This document shows, piece by piece, positions 15,533-24,407 of a stretch of DNA of 64,000 nucleotides. Each line of letters opens with the position of its first letter. The stretch's first letter is position 1. The notes under the pieces were generated by a model that saw only the letters and a list, made by a program, of their open reading frames with translations, ran no database searches and was not told the origin of the DNA. Origin of the DNA: Thioclava electrotropha (lineage in GTDB: Bacteria; Pseudomonadota; Alphaproteobacteria; Rhodobacterales; Rhodobacteraceae); the NCBI RefSeq assembly GCF_002085925.2, contig NZ_CP053562.1, positions 2,088,001 through 2,152,000 on the forward strand, given 5' to 3'. A program made the position numbers and the translations under genes.

Positions 15533-16938
15533 TGAGGGCCACGAAATCTCAGTCCGGTCGGGCCGCACCGTCCTCACCTGAGGAATTCCGCGACGCCTTC
15601 GGCCGGGATCGACCAGGCGTCGATCCCGGGCCCGTTCTCCGCTCGGTGCGTGGTTTTTCGGAGTGGCGCGGCGACATGGGCTGGCCCATGCCTGTGCCGG
15701 ACCGGACGGAAATATCCGGCTATCTCGACGCGCTCTCGGCGCGCCTCGGGGCAGAATATGCTGCTTCGGAGCTCGCATACATTCAGCTCGGCGCCCCCGT
15801 CCTGTGGGGTGTCCCGGTCGCGGGCATGATCGGCCAGGTCCTGCGGCAGAGCCGTTGCACCCCGAAGGTCGCGGCGCAGTCAATCGACGAGCGGGCCCGA
15901 TCCGCCATCTCGTCGCTCCCGGACGAATGGCAAGGGAAGCTCATCGCGAAACTGATCAGTGAACCCGGACCTCACTCCGAGAAATGGAGCGCGAACCATG
16001 TTCAGTCTGTGGCGCATGCCTTGGCGCGATGGTGTCGCGCGTCGGCCGTTCTCGGTCGAGAGGTGCGGCCCTCGGGTTCCTCGTTCCACGTCTACGCGAC
16101 CGACCTGAGGGCTGACGGCGTCTCGGATCGGAGCGTCTCCGACTATTTGTCGCGCATCGTCTCCGCTTTCCGGGTCGTGGCGGATCCCGGCTTCCGTAGC
16201 GCAGGATGCGACCATGTCATCGCGCGGCATGATGGCCTCGCCAAAGTCGCCGGCCGACCGACGAAGACCGGCGCGCAGATTGTCGGCGCGTCGACGATTT
16301 TCGATCTCGGCGTCGAACTGATGGACACGGCGCGGGAGAAAGGCCCTCGCGGTCTGCATGTCGCCCGGGACTTCCGCAACGGGCTGCTGCTGTCGTTTGC
16401 CGCGGCCCTGCCGCAGCGGGCGCGGGCTCTTTCGCACCTTTCCTTCGGCACGACCGTCATGCTCCTCGAGAAACCCTACGTTCATGTCGTGCTTCCCGGG
16501 CGCGTGCTGAAAATGCGTGAGGCGAAGAAGCGGTTCGCTGGCTATGACAAGGTCTTGTGCAACTCGATGCTATGGTCGGCTCTCGACGACTACAAACGGA
16601 GTGTCCGGCCACTGTTCGATGAGGGACCGGCGCTCTTTCCGAGCATGATCGATATGGGTGCGGCCATCACCTCCGCGCAACTCGGCCGTCTGGTCGGCGA
16701 TCTGACCTGCAAGCATCTCGGCGTGCGGGTGAGCATCCATCGGGTCCGGGACAATGCCGCGACCGAAGCCTCGGAGGAAATTCAAAGCGGGGGATACCTG
16801 GCGCCGGCTCTCTTGGGCAACAAGAGCGCCGGCACGACCAGGGACAGCTACGATCACGCACAGGGGATGAGGGCCGCGCGTGAGCATGGTGCACGCATTG
16901 CTGGCCTGAGGTCGGCCCCCACGACCTTGCGCGTGTAG
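15532..16938 (+). CDS. Second tyrosine recombinase-like protein, 468 aa
   Basis: The catalytic pattern is visible: Arg296/298 in PQRARALSHLSF, HxxR at His403-Arg406 (HRVRD), LLGN at 427-430 where Asn430 replaces the usual His or Trp, and candidate nucleophile Tyr440 in TRDSYDHAQ. The start at 15532 overlaps the small gene's stop; an open frame upstream is non-coding. Two unlike recombinases encoded in tandem recall Tn554-type (TnpA/TnpB) or recombinase-in-trio elements, but sizes and partner differ. Confidence 0.78.
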   Translation: MRATKSQSGRAAPSSPEEFRDAFGRDRPGVDPGPVLRSVRGFSEWRGDMGWPMPVPDRTEISGYLDALSARLGAEYAASELAYIQLGAPVLWGVPVAGMIGQVLRQSRCTPKVAAQSIDERARSAISSLPDEWQGKLIAKLISEPGPHSEKWSANHVQSVAHALARWCRASAVLGREVRPSGSSFHVYATDLRADGVSDRSVSDYLSRIVSAFRVVADPGFRSAGCDHVIARHDGLAKVAGRPTKTGAQIVGASTIFDLGVELMDTAREKGPRGLHVARDFRNGLLLSFAAALPQRARALSHLSFGTTVMLLEKPYVHVVLPGRVLKMREAKKRFAGYDKVLCNSMLWSALDDYKRSVRPLFDEGPALFPSMIDMGAAITSAQLGRLVGDLTCKHLGVRVSIHRVRDNAATEASEEIQSGGYLAPALLGNKSAGTTRDSYDHAQGMRAAREHGARIAGLRSAPTTLRV

Positions 16939-17040
16939 CCTCAGCGCCGACGGCCGGTCCGGTTAACGAGACGCCGAAAGTGCCCCGCGAATGAGAGCCC
17001 GGCATGGATATCGAAAGGGACGGCGCGCTTTGCCGGCTCC

Positions 17041-17065
17041 TTCCCGGGGACCCTGTTACCGGGAA
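17041..17065. repeat. Hairpin downstream of the recombinase operon
   Basis: TTCCCGG and CCGGGAA are perfect 7-bp arms with an 11-nt loop, 102 nt after the second recombinase and 29 nt before the next start. It may act as a terminator or an operator of the gene at 17094. Confidence 0.4.
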
Positions 17066-17093
17066 CCAGGCATGAACGATCAGGAAGGAACCG

Positions 17094-17501
17094 ATGCACG
17101 ACTGCCCTCAAAGGTCTCCCGAAACTCTTGCTGCCATGGAAAGGACCCGGGCGGCGGCGAGGCGGCTCGAAACGGACGTCCGCGACGTTGCCGTCTGGCT
17201 CGAGGCCGGGGCTCCCGGCATTCTCGTCCGCCTCGAGATCCAGCGGCATCATGGCTGCGAAGACCACGAGATCGCGCATGTCGTGCCCCATGTGACGGAG
17301 CGGGAGGCAGGCCGGAAACTGCGGGCGGCGGCCGAGAGAGCCTTGCAGGCGTTGGGGTGGACGCTGAAGCCGGAGGGGCGAGACGTCTGGTCAATATTCG
17401 TTCAGGGTGAAGGGCGCGTGCTCTCCTTCCACCAAGGCCTCGCGGCAATTTCGAGGGTCGAAGACGCCATGAATGCAACTTCGGGCAGGGATGCCCAGTG
17501 A
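17094..17501 (+). CDS. Hypothetical protein, 135 aa, paralogue of the gene at 2659
   Basis: The function is unknown. The start has AGGAAGGA just upstream. LETDVRDVAVWLEAG (residues 25-39) and the end ALGWTLKPEGRDVWSIFVQ...ISRVEDAMN match the 125-aa protein encoded at 2659-3036. It keeps the same overall order: DxxVWL start, central strands, ALG turn, C-terminal RVE(N/D)A helix. Codon use here is GC-rich, while the other copy is more AT-rich, so they probably entered the island at different times. Confidence 0.72.
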   Translation: MHDCPQRSPETLAAMERTRAAARRLETDVRDVAVWLEAGAPGILVRLEIQRHHGCEDHEIAHVVPHVTEREAGRKLRAAAERALQALGWTLKPEGRDVWSIFVQGEGRVLSFHQGLAAISRVEDAMNATSGRDAQ

Positions 17502-17967
17502 TCACCGTCATGCGGACATGATGGTGCCTGAGCCTGTCCGCAGGTGCTGATAGGCCCGCCATCCACCGCCGCAAAATACCGTAACATCTGCATTTTTCCG
17601 GTTCAATTTAGGACGGGTCCTTTTCACCCTCACGGGGTAGGAAAGGCCCATTCTCAATTTTTTCCGTCCTTCGCCGCAACCTGCCGCAACATCCGGACCG
17701 AGATTGCCAATTCTACAATTTCAGGCCCAGAACCGTCCAGCCGAGGGTGAAGAGAGGGAATGGGCGCCGTCATTCCGTTGGCCGCGCTCCTCGGGGCGAG
17801 AGCGCGGCCAACGGAAATGCGGCGCCTCGCGATCAACGAACTCAACCACGCCGGCGACCACACCTCCTGCTGCTACAGATGCGCCGGCAAAACACCCCCG
17901 ATACGGAAAGGAGATTTCTCGGGGCCTTGACTGCCACGAACGGCGTCGACCTCTACAGGAGACCCCC
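17502..17967. other. Long non-coding stretch with a strong hairpin (466 nt)
   Basis: I find no credible gene in this gap. The open frame that runs through it toward 17968 has no protein-like character before the ATG at 17968. The notable content is a 17-bp inverted repeat at 17773-17816. The stretch may be a leader or a small RNA. Confidence 0.45.
17773..17816. repeat. Perfect 17-bp inverted repeat (44-nt hairpin)
   Basis: The arms TTCCGTTGGCCGCGCTC and GAGCGCGGCCAACGGAA pair without mismatch around a 10-nt loop. It has no T tract and lies 152 nt before the gene at 17968. Its length is more than chance would give in 466 nt. It could be a structured RNA element, a transcription block, or an insertion-sequence/REP-like remnant. 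Confidence 0.75.
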
Positions 17968-18384
17968 ATGTTCAACTTCTCGAGCAATTCCCTCCACGCG
18001 AGCCGTGATCCCGCGCTCGTCGCAACCAGGACCTTCTTCCAGGGGCGCGGCACTGCGCTGCTCAATGCCGCCGCCTTGCTCGGCGGCCCGACTGCGCACC
18101 GTCGCTGCCTCCGGCTTCTGTCCGGAATTTCCGAAAGTTCCTCGCTCGCGACGGCACTCAGGCAGGAGCTGGTCTGGCTGCATCGGCTTGTCTGCCTCGA
18201 TCTCGTCGGGGATCCGGAGACCGAAGAAACAGCCCGCTTCGCGATGATCGACCTGCTGGATCCCCGGGTCGAGGAGATCTGCCTCGAGGCCGACCGTCTC
18301 TACGATCTTCTCGTCGCGATCTCGGATCTGGATCCCGGGTGCGATGTCATCTCGGGCGAACTCTTCGACCTCTCCGCTGCATGA
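17968..18384 (+). CDS. Hypothetical protein, 138 aa
   Basis: I do not recognise it. It is mostly helical: TALLNAAALLGGPTAHRR, then LATALRQELVWLHRLVCLD, then an acidic C-terminus VEEICLEADRLYDLLVAIS. The ATG at 17968 has AGGAG six bases upstream; the frame is open further upstream but looks non-coding. It is followed by a similar-sized unknown gene (18459), with a hairpin between them. Confidence 0.62.
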   Translation: MFNFSSNSLHASRDPALVATRTFFQGRGTALLNAAALLGGPTAHRRCLRLLSGISESSSLATALRQELVWLHRLVCLDLVGDPETEETARFAMIDLLDPRVEEICLEADRLYDLLVAISDLDPGCDVISGELFDLSAA

Positions 18385-18387
18385 CGC

Positions 18388-18410
18388 CTGTCGGTCCGTC
18401 GGGCCGACAG
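18388..18410. repeat. Small hairpin between two unknown genes
   Basis: CTGTCGG and CCGACAG pair around 9 nt, starting 3 nt after a stop codon. The position suits an intra-operon attenuator or RNA processing site. Confidence 0.4.
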
Positions 18411-18458
18411 CTTGAAGGCGCGGCAATTCCGCCGTGGCCGATTCTTCTGGAGGAAGAC

Positions 18459-18887
18459 ATGCAGACCTATTACCAGATGCCGCTCGATGAACTGTGTTCG
18501 CTGCTGATCGGGATGACCCGGAGCTTCATCGAGCATTTCCCGGCCAACGAGGTCGCCGCCGATGCGATCGAGCGCGGGTCGCTGCGCCGCACCCTCGAGG
18601 CGATGCGCGCCCGTGCCGGGCTTTCGCGCCGCGACGATACCGACATCGAACTCCTGTCGTCCGTCCTGGACCGGGAGCGCGGGTGCGAGGTCCTGGGCTC
18701 GTTCATGGTGTTCGACGGCCACGAGGATCCTGATCTCGGCGCCATCGGAGAGGTGCGGGAGATGGTGGACCTCACGGACAGGGGACAGGCGATCGACGCG
18801 TGCGTCAGGTCCTTGCGGCGCATCGCACATATCCGCTCCATCTGCCGGGCACGCATCGATGCCGAGAAGTTCCTGCTGGGGCAGTGA
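18459..18887 (+). CDS. Hypothetical protein, 142 aa
   Basis: I do not recognise it. It begins MQTYYQMPLDELCSLLIGMTRS and is helix-rich and charged, ending RSICRARIDAEKFLLGQ. The ATG at 18459 has GGAGGAA upstream, a strong site. It follows the gene at 17968 by 74 nt, and both have a C-terminal helix with a Cys-x(4)-D/A pattern, so distant relatedness is possible but not shown. It ends facing the DUF3987-like gene across a long hairpin. Confidence 0.62.
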   Translation: MQTYYQMPLDELCSLLIGMTRSFIEHFPANEVAADAIERGSLRRTLEAMRARAGLSRRDDTDIELLSSVLDRERGCEVLGSFMVFDGHEDPDLGAIGEVREMVDLTDRGQAIDACVRSLRRIAHIRSICRARIDAEKFLLGQ

Positions 18888-18920
18888 GGCGCGCTCCCAC
18901 ATGGGCTGGCGGATAGTCCT

Positions 18921-18946
18921 GGTGGCCGGCAGGAACGCCGGCCACC
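18921..18946. terminator. Terminator-like hairpin between convergent genes
   Basis: GGTGGCCGGC and GCCGGCCACC form a perfect 10-bp stem around 6 nt. It lies in the 68-nt gap between the rightward gene ending at 18887 and the leftward gene ending at 18956, so it can serve both. No U tract is present on either side. Confidence 0.6.
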
Positions 18947-18955
18947 GCCCCGGGG

Positions 18956-20419
18956 TCATGCCTTCGGGCTGAGCCGATAGCCCTTGCGCCGCTTCTTGCC
19001 ATCGATCTTCGTGCCGGCCGGAAGGTCCTGGACCCATCCGTATTGCTTCAGGACGCCCAGCTGCCGATCCAGGCCCCTCGACCGCCGGGCGGAAACCGGC
19101 CCGAACTGGAGGACCCGGTCGGTCGCGAACCCGTCGCCGGGCTGCAGGTTCTTCAGAAGCCAGTCGAGGAGGGCCTGGGCCTGGGCGATCTCGGTCTCGT
19201 TCGTGGCCGCAATGCAGAGGAACTTGTATTGGCCGAGGTAGTATTTTACCAGCTCGCAGGCGGCTTTCATCACCTCGCCGGATACTGTCACGGCGTCCCG
19301 GTCCTCGAAGAGCGTCATTATCGCGGCGAGCCGGCATGCGTGTTCCGGCGCCTTGGACGCGAACCCTGAGATGTCCGCGGCCCATCCGCCGCGGCCGAGT
19401 TCGGTTTCGATCTTGTCGTGAAACTCGATACAGATGGCCAAAGCGTCGTCCGAAAGCGCGAGAAGCCGCTCGGTGGTGTCCTCCAGCGTGGTCATCAGCG
19501 CGGCTTCCACCTCGTCATGAAAGCAACTCACGGCGGCTTCGTCTTCTTTGGTCGGCCGCCGATATTTTCGGTTACCCATGTTGCTGACGGGCCAGCAGGG
19601 GAGCATCCTTGCCAGAATTCCTTGGCCGATCAGGAATTCGTCACCGTAGGTGTCACGGATGAGCGTCGGCTGGAACATGAGGTTGATCGTGGTTGCAGTG
19701 GGAGGGACATAGCCGTCGCCCTCCTGACCGGCACGCGGACGGAAGAAGTAATCGCCATCCCAGAATTTCGACACGATGCCGCTGGTCTTCGCACGTTGGT
19801 CTTTCGACATGGAATGGCCTCCCCAGAAGCTGGCCGCTTCGTCGGTGAACCAGCCCAGGAAACCGCATCCGGACGCGATTGCTTTGAAGGCACCCTCGAC
19901 CGTGGGTTCTGTCACCAGGAAGCTTGGACAGACCGGAGCCGCAGGCTTTTCTTCTCCGCGCCCGGCGCTTGCAATCTCGGACTTGTGCCGCGCCATGGCG
20001 ATCTCGTGTTCCTTCCGGAGACGCATGATCACCCGGTCGATACCGGTCTTGGCGATCTTGTCCGCGGCACTCTTCCGCTCGCCTGACAGAGCGATCGTGA
20101 CGAAAGCTGCGGTCGCGTTCGAGGGCGAACCGAGTGTCTGGACCTTCGCCCGGCTCCCCGCGACGAGCGAGGCCACGGACAGGACGGATTGCGCGGCAAG
20201 GGCGGCCGGCCCCTGTGTCTTCCTGACGATTGCCTCTGCCGCGCTACGGAGCTTCGGCGTCAGGCAGTCGAGGGGGAAAGCACTGGCGGGTGGCTCCGCG
20301 TGAGGCAGCGGCACGGGCTCCTCGGGCGCAGGGGCGGTGTCGCCGGACGGGACTGAAAAGTTCGGCTTCGACGCGTTCGCGTCACCCCTGCCGACGAGGG
20401 ACCTGATACGGGCAAGCAT
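18956..20419 (-). CDS. DUF3987/YfjI-family protein, 487 aa
   Basis: The protein matches the DUF3987 (YfjI-like) group common on phages, plasmids and islands. Recognisable parts are ALAAQSVLSVASLVAG near 93-108, the SGERKSAAD stretch near 131, and FTDEAASFWGGHSMSKDQ in the middle, which resembles the lariat of helicase-like ATPases. No classical Walker A is seen. The first 45 residues are low-complexity linker. GGAG lies 8 nt before the start. A role in DNA replication or island maintenance is inferred from family context only. Confidence 0.72.
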   Translation of the reverse strand: MLARIRSLVGRGDANASKPNFSVPSGDTAPAPEEPVPLPHAEPPASAFPLDCLTPKLRSAAEAIVRKTQGPAALAAQSVLSVASLVAGSRAKVQTLGSPSNATAAFVTIALSGERKSAADKIAKTGIDRVIMRLRKEHEIAMARHKSEIASAGRGEEKPAAPVCPSFLVTEPTVEGAFKAIASGCGFLGWFTDEAASFWGGHSMSKDQRAKTSGIVSKFWDGDYFFRPRAGQEGDGYVPPTATTINLMFQPTLIRDTYGDEFLIGQGILARMLPCWPVSNMGNRKYRRPTKEDEAAVSCFHDEVEAALMTTLEDTTERLLALSDDALAICIEFHDKIETELGRGGWAADISGFASKAPEHACRLAAIMTLFEDRDAVTVSGEVMKAACELVKYYLGQYKFLCIAATNETEIAQAQALLDWLLKNLQPGDGFATDRVLQFGPVSARRSRGLDRQLGVLKQYGWVQDLPAGTKIDGKKRRKGYRLSPKA

Positions 20420-20570
20420 TCCTGATCTCCGTTGCTGCTCGGGTTGTGACCAGGAAATCGGTCGATCGGTTTTCTGGCGGAAACGGCAGGAAGCGGAATC
20501 TTGCGGCGGATAATGAAATTCCTGTGGGGGGTGCGCTACTCCCCATCTCTTGGACGGGATCTGGCGTAAC

Positions 20571-20936
20571 TTAAGCTACTCGTTGCGCCAGCTGACCGGG
20601 TTGGTTGACACCATTTCTCTGCCAATAGACCAGCGCCGGTGGCTTGCCGCAAAGGGCTGAGTGAGGGCGCTGGTGGTTGTAGAAGGTCATCCATTTCCGG
20701 ATCGCCGCCTTCGTCTCCGATCCTGTCTCCCAGGCATGCAGGTAGAGGCACTCGTATTTCCGGGTGCGCCACAGCCTCTCGATGAAGATGTTATCGAAAT
20801 GAAGGGGGACTGTCGCGCCAGTGGCGCAGCGTAAGCCCGATGAATGGCCTTTCCCATCCTTCGATATGCGCACGCCGGATCGACGCAGCCGGTCCGTCCA
20901 AGCGAAGGACGTGAACTGAGACCCTTGATCGGTCAT
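20571..20936 (-). pseudogene. IS3-family transposase remnant (C-terminal part)
   Basis: The frame holds the end of an IS3-type DDE transposase: TDQGSQFTSFAWTDRLRRSG (second Asp), then DNIFIERLWRTRKYE (catalytic Glu), then FYNHQRPHSAL. It has no N-terminal part; a stop codon lies directly before the ATG. Between GKGH and DNIFIERLW there are about 18 extra residues (SSGLRCATGATVPLHF) that the family lacks, a small in-frame insertion. Dead element. It marks a rearrangement point between the DUF3987 gene and the TrlF-like gene. Confidence 0.85.
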
Positions 20937-21021
20937 TCAAGGTTGCAGCAGAGATTTGCACGGGACAATGTATCCGATGTGACTTGAAGCGCTTCCGATA
21001 TGCGCAAGTGGATTAAAAGCG

Positions 21022-24000
21022 ATGACAATTGAATACAAGAAAGATGGGTCGGGATGGCATCGGTGGGATCTCCATCTTCACGGTCCAGGTACCAAACTGG
21101 CAAATGGCTACGGCGACGCCAGTGACGAAAATCTCCGCGCCTATCTCGAAATTCTGGAGGACTCGGACGTTCAGGTATTTGGGATCACAGATTATTTCTC
21201 CTTTGACTCCTACTTCGCTGTATCTGCTGAGTATGCTCGCCTTTACCCAGAAGGTAAAAAAATCTTCATCCCGAACTGCGAATTCCGCCTGACCGAAACC
21301 GTGAGTTCGGACGGCCGGAATGTTCACACCCATGTCCTGATCGACCCTGCGCTTGCTTCCGAAACGAAGCTGCGCACCTTGCTCAGCGATCTGCAGACGC
21401 ACAAAACTCGCGATGGGCTGCGCCTTCGCTGCAGCGATCTCACCTCGCGCGAAGAATACCATCAAGCAACAATCAGCCTGTCCGATCTTCAAACGGCTCT
21501 CAAGAAGGTCTTCCCTGACGAGACGGCCTATATGATCGTCACGGCCGCGGGCAATGATGGTCTACGGGGCGTTGACACTAAATCTGCCCGCAGCAAGTCG
21601 ATCTCCGATGAGCTGGACAAGGCCAGCCACGCTTTCTTCGGATCAGACAAAAGCACCGGCTATTTCCTTAGTACGAACCGCTACGAAGACGGCAGCCCTT
21701 CCGAGAAGAAGCCTGTCTATTCAGGCTCGGACGCTCACGCGATGTCCGATCTGGCGAGGCTTTCGGGTGACGAGGCAGGGTTCCCGCCAACATGGATCAA
21801 GGCCGATTTGACGTTTAGAGGGCTCCGGCAAACGTTGTTCGAACCGAAGGGGCGCGTACATATCGGCGAGCGTCCCACCGTGTTGGAACGGATCAACCAA
21901 GACGCAACCCGCTTCATCGCGGAGCTGCGCGTTAATCAGATTGCGGGATACGCCGCAGCCAATGGCTCTTGGTTCAAGAACGTCTCGATACCCTTCAACC
22001 CCGAGTTGACGGCAATTATCGGCAACAAGGGGAGCGGCAAGAGCGCTATCGCCGACATTCTTGGGCTCCTCGGGGAGTCGCGCCAGCAAGAGCATTTCTC
22101 GTTTCTGACCGACGAAGCCCGCAACCGAAAATTCCGCCAAAAGGGCTACGCAGAGAATTTCACAGCAACTGTCACCTGGGCGAGCGGAACCGAGCGCGCA
22201 AAGAAACTCGATGAGGATGTTGATGAACTCCGGCCCGAAGCCGTCAAGTACCTTCCTCAAAACTATTTCGAAAACCTGACGAACGAGATCGAGGTAAAAG
22301 CCTTTCGAAAGGAGATCGAAGAAGTTGTTTTCTCGCATGTCGAGGAATCCGACCGCATGGGAAAATCGACGTTTTCAGAACTCGAAGACCTAAAGACTGC
22401 GCAGAGCAAAAGCGACATCAGCACCCTCAAGGTACGCCTGAGCGAGCTAAACATCGAGATCGTCGAACTTGAGCAGCAAGCAGACCCTTCGACCAGTGCG
22501 CGGCTGAAAGAGCAGTTGAAACAACGGTGTGAAGAATACCGCGTCCTTGAGAATTCGAAACCGGCGGCTGTCGAAAAGCCGGAGGAAGAAACGCCGGAGC
22601 AGCGTGCCGTATCCGAAGAGATCGAACGAACGCGTGCCCTTCAGGCTACCATCACAGAACGCAGCACGCAGGCGGTCGACCGACTATCCGCCATCAAGAC
22701 CGACCTGGTGTCGCTCGGATCGCTCAAGGAGTCCGTCAACGCTCTTGATGCTCACGTGAAGCAAAGCAAGGAAGAACTTAGGCCTATCTGCACACGTTTT
22801 GGTCTGGATATTGACCTCATCGTTTCCCACAAGATGGGCACCGCAAGCATCGACGCCAAGGCTGCCGAACTTGCCGCCGAGGTGAAGGCGCTGGAGGTCG
22901 AGCACGCCGGCGAGTTTATCGAGGGCACGGACTTTGGTGCGCTCACGGGTGTCCCCGCTCTACGCAAAGCCCATCAGTATCTCGCTGACAAACTGAAGGC
23001 CTTGCAGGAAACTCTGTCCGCGCCGCAGCGCCGCTATCAGCGTTATCTCCAGACCCTTTCAGAAATCACGAAGAAAATGGAAGAGGTCATGGGCGAAGAC
23101 GATAGCCCCAAGCCTGGTACCATCAAGGACTTGGACGCCCGTATTCGCTACATCGAGGAAGACCTGCAGGCACAACTTGATACCCGTTATTCCGACCGCG
23201 ACGGTCTCGCGCGTTCGATTTTCAACTCCAAGGAAAAGGTACGCTCTTTCTACGAAGGCTTGAAATCCAGCGTCGAGGAGAAGCTGGCAACCGTGAGTTC
23301 GGAGGAATTCGATGTATCGATCGACGCGTCTTTTGTGCCCTCGCACGAGTTCCCGGGGCGCTTTCTGGAAATCGTGACCCAGACGGCGCGCGGGCCGTTT
23401 CGCGGTGCCGTAGAGGGGCGCAGGGATCTGGAGAGGCGCATGACAGACGTGAGCTGGAATGATGTTGAAACGATCCTGAGCTTTGCCAAGACCATCATTG
23501 CCGACGTCAAAGCAGAAGATATCTCGAAACAGATCAAGGACGTTAAGCGTCTTTACGATCTGCTTTTCTCGCTGGAATATTTTGAGCCGCGTTATGAGCT
23601 TCGATTGGGCGGAAAGAACCTGAACCAGCTTTCCCCAGGCGAAAAAGGTCTGTTGCTGCTGGTATTCTACCTGCATCTCGACAAAGAAAAAACACCGCTA
23701 ATTATCGACCAGCCGGAAGACAACCTCGATAATGACAGCATCTTTACGGTGCTCGCGCGCTGCATTCGCGATGCAAAGAAATCTCGGCAGGTGATATTGG
23801 TCACTCACAACCCGAACCTTGCCGTCGGGGCCGACGCCGAGCAAATCCTTCACGTGACGCTCGACAAGGCCGACAACTACAAATTCACCTATGAAAGTGG
23901 TTCGATTGAAAACCCGCGTATCAACGATGCCATCGTCAAAATTCTGGAGGGCTCCAAACCCGCGTTCGTTCAACGACGACTGAAATACCAGATAAAATAG
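21022..24000 (+). CDS. PHP-domain/SMC-like ATPase (TrlF type), 992 aa
   Basis: The N-terminal domain is PHP-like: DLHLH at 16-20, GITDY at 54-58 and SGSDAH at 234-239 are the metal-binding strands of PHP phosphoesterases. An ABC/SMC-type ATPase follows: Walker A GNKGSGKS at 334-341, a long coiled coil (about 430-720), signature LSPGEKG at 870-876, Walker B LIIDQPEDNLD at 893-903 and a THNPN H-loop. This order matches proteins called TrlF. Their function is not settled; a nuclease sensing foreign nucleic acid is a reasonable guess in a defence island. No clear ribosome site precedes the ATG. Confidence 0.85.
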   Translation: MTIEYKKDGSGWHRWDLHLHGPGTKLANGYGDASDENLRAYLEILEDSDVQVFGITDYFSFDSYFAVSAEYARLYPEGKKIFIPNCEFRLTETVSSDGRNVHTHVLIDPALASETKLRTLLSDLQTHKTRDGLRLRCSDLTSREEYHQATISLSDLQTALKKVFPDETAYMIVTAAGNDGLRGVDTKSARSKSISDELDKASHAFFGSDKSTGYFLSTNRYEDGSPSEKKPVYSGSDAHAMSDLARLSGDEAGFPPTWIKADLTFRGLRQTLFEPKGRVHIGERPTVLERINQDATRFIAELRVNQIAGYAAANGSWFKNVSIPFNPELTAIIGNKGSGKSAIADILGLLGESRQQEHFSFLTDEARNRKFRQKGYAENFTATVTWASGTERAKKLDEDVDELRPEAVKYLPQNYFENLTNEIEVKAFRKEIEEVVFSHVEESDRMGKSTFSELEDLKTAQSKSDISTLKVRLSELNIEIVELEQQADPSTSARLKEQLKQRCEEYRVLENSKPAAVEKPEEETPEQRAVSEEIERTRALQATITERSTQAVDRLSAIKTDLVSLGSLKESVNALDAHVKQSKEELRPICTRFGLDIDLIVSHKMGTASIDAKAAELAAEVKALEVEHAGEFIEGTDFGALTGVPALRKAHQYLADKLKALQETLSAPQRRYQRYLQTLSEITKKMEEVMGEDDSPKPGTIKDLDARIRYIEEDLQAQLDTRYSDRDGLARSIFNSKEKVRSFYEGLKSSVEEKLATVSSEEFDVSIDASFVPSHEFPGRFLEIVTQTARGPFRGAVEGRRDLERRMTDVSWNDVETILSFAKTIIADVKAEDISKQIKDVKRLYDLLFSLEYFEPRYELRLGGKNLNQLSPGEKGLLLLVFYLHLDKEKTPLIIDQPEDNLDNDSIFTVLARCIRDAKKSRQVILVTHNPNLAVGADAEQILHVTLDKADNYKFTYESGSIENPRINDAIVKILEGSKPAFVQRRLKYQIK

Positions 24001-24407
24001 AGTATCAGCACAAAAGCGTTGATTTGATGCTTCCGCGAATCTCCGCGTTGTAGCGATACTGCGGAAGCAACGCGGCATCGCCGCGTGTCCGTTTTCCGCC
24101 CTTTCATCAGTGAGGTCAGTACGGCCCGTTGCGGTCATTCCGCAGACAGGACTTTGCTGCGGCGCAGATTCGCCGAACCGAACCTTCGCGCCAACGTCCA
24201 GCATCGTCTTCCTGTCCGAAGTCCGCAGTGCGGATATTCCTGCCGTTCACCTCGAGTGCCGAAGCAAACAGCTTCTATGTCCATTATACGCAGATAACGG
24301 ATGTGGCTTCTTGACGACTTGAGGGCAAATTGGCTACTCGCGTGCTCTGAGCTTCTTCAACCTATCTCGACGATTGAAGGGCCAATCCCAGTCAAGAGTC
24401 CGTTTTT
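24001..24407. other. Non-coding gap with overlapping hairpins (407 nt)
   Basis: I see no gene. Right after the ATPase gene, TGCTTCCGC (24028-24036) pairs with GCGGAAGCA (24061-24069), and CCGCGTTG (24043-24050) pairs with CAACGCGG (24068-24075). In addition ACGCGG-catcg-CCGCGT (24070-24086) forms a third stem. These compete with one another or form a pseudoknot. They may terminate transcription of the ATPase gene. Confidence 0.45.

Noticed and set aside
9892..16938. Phase-variable hsdS controlled by the neighbouring recombinases
   Set aside because: Only one hsdS exists here and I see no silent hsdS fragments or inverted repeats that could exchange with it.
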